Shown piece after piece: positions 5,532 to 5,671 of a stretch of 5,671 nucleotides of DNA. The stretch spans positions 1 to 5,671 of the forward strand of contig USHR01000118.1 in NCBI GenBank assembly GCA_900554495.1. Reading direction: 5' to 3'. The position numbers were made by a program, and so were the translations under genes. The stretch is from an uncultured Collinsella sp. (lineage in GTDB: Bacteria; Actinomycetota; Coriobacteriia; Coriobacteriales; Coriobacteriaceae). Each line of letters starts with the position of its first letter. Positions within the stretch are counted from its first letter, which is position 1. The notes under the pieces are model-generated. The model was not told the origin of the DNA and did not search any database. It saw only the letters and a list, made by a program, of their open reading frames with translations.

Positions 5532-5568
5532 AACCTGCCAAAAAGGGATGTTAATTTTGGCAGGTTTT
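5530..5568 (+). terminator. Intrinsic terminator of the M18 gene
   Basis: A perfect 14-bp inverted repeat, aaaacctgccaaaa (5530-5543) and ttttggcaggtttt (5555-5568), encloses an 11-nt loop. The core is GC-rich (cctgcc) and the 3' arm ends in a T-run, with a matching A-run on the other side, so it could also stop transcription arriving from the right. It begins within the TAA stop codon of the M18 gene. Confidence 0.92.
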
Positions 5569-5615
5569 ATCTGGGCGAATGCAAAGGGTGAAACCGAACT
5601 GGATTGGTGATGCGT

Positions 5616-5650
5616 AGCCGCCGAGGTGCAGTGTGCCTCGGCGGCTTTTT
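5616..5650 (+). terminator. Second intrinsic terminator
   Basis: A perfect 11-bp inverted repeat, agccgccgagg (5616-5626) and cctcggcggct (5636-5646), has a 9-nt loop and is followed by TTTTT (5646-5650). It acts on the plus strand only. It lies 47 nt past the first terminator with no convincing gene between, so it is either a backup for the M18 gene or ends a very short transcript starting in that gap. Confidence 0.88.
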
Positions 5651-5671
5651 GTGTACAGAGTACGGCTAATG

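Overview
The window looks like chromosomal DNA of a high-GC Gram-positive gut bacterium, most likely an actinobacterium of the class Coriobacteriia such as Collinsella. This rests on three things: the GC-rich codon usage, a phosphofructokinase with the Gly/Lys active-site pairing common in actinobacteria, and GC-poorer palindromic repeats in the gaps that resemble ones I associate with Collinsella. The last point is from memory, not from a search.

Layout. Positions 1-306 hold no convincing gene but carry a 71-bp palindromic repeat. Positions 307-1245 (minus) encode an XRE-type helix-turn-helix regulator fused to a repeat region and about four membrane helices. Positions 1246-1679 are non-coding, with short direct repeats, a second copy of the 71-bp palindrome and a large nested inverted repeat that runs into the end of the next gene. 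Positions 1680-2759 (minus) encode 6-phosphofructokinase. Positions 2899-3984 (minus) encode a membrane-anchored or exported Ntn hydrolase of the linear amide C-N hydrolase / choloylglycine hydrolase superfamily. Positions 4146-5531 (plus) encode an M18 zinc aminopeptidase, closed by a strong intrinsic terminator that overlaps its stop codon. A second intrinsic terminator follows at 5616-5650.

How the genes relate. The hydrolase and the aminopeptidase diverge from a 161-bp gap. The hydrolase and phosphofructokinase point the same way with a 139-bp gap, so they could be co-transcribed, but the gap also holds a stem-loop and promoter-like sequences. There is no evident shared pathway: glycolysis, amide cleavage outside the cytoplasm, peptide breakdown and membrane-linked regulation look like ordinary chromosomal neighbours. 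I see no phage, CRISPR, toxin-antitoxin, transposase or RNA gene.

The parts most worth a second look are non-coding: two near-identical palindromes in the same orientation bracketing the regulator gene, and the nested inverted repeat that includes the phosphofructokinase stop codon. I found no clear new multi-gene system.
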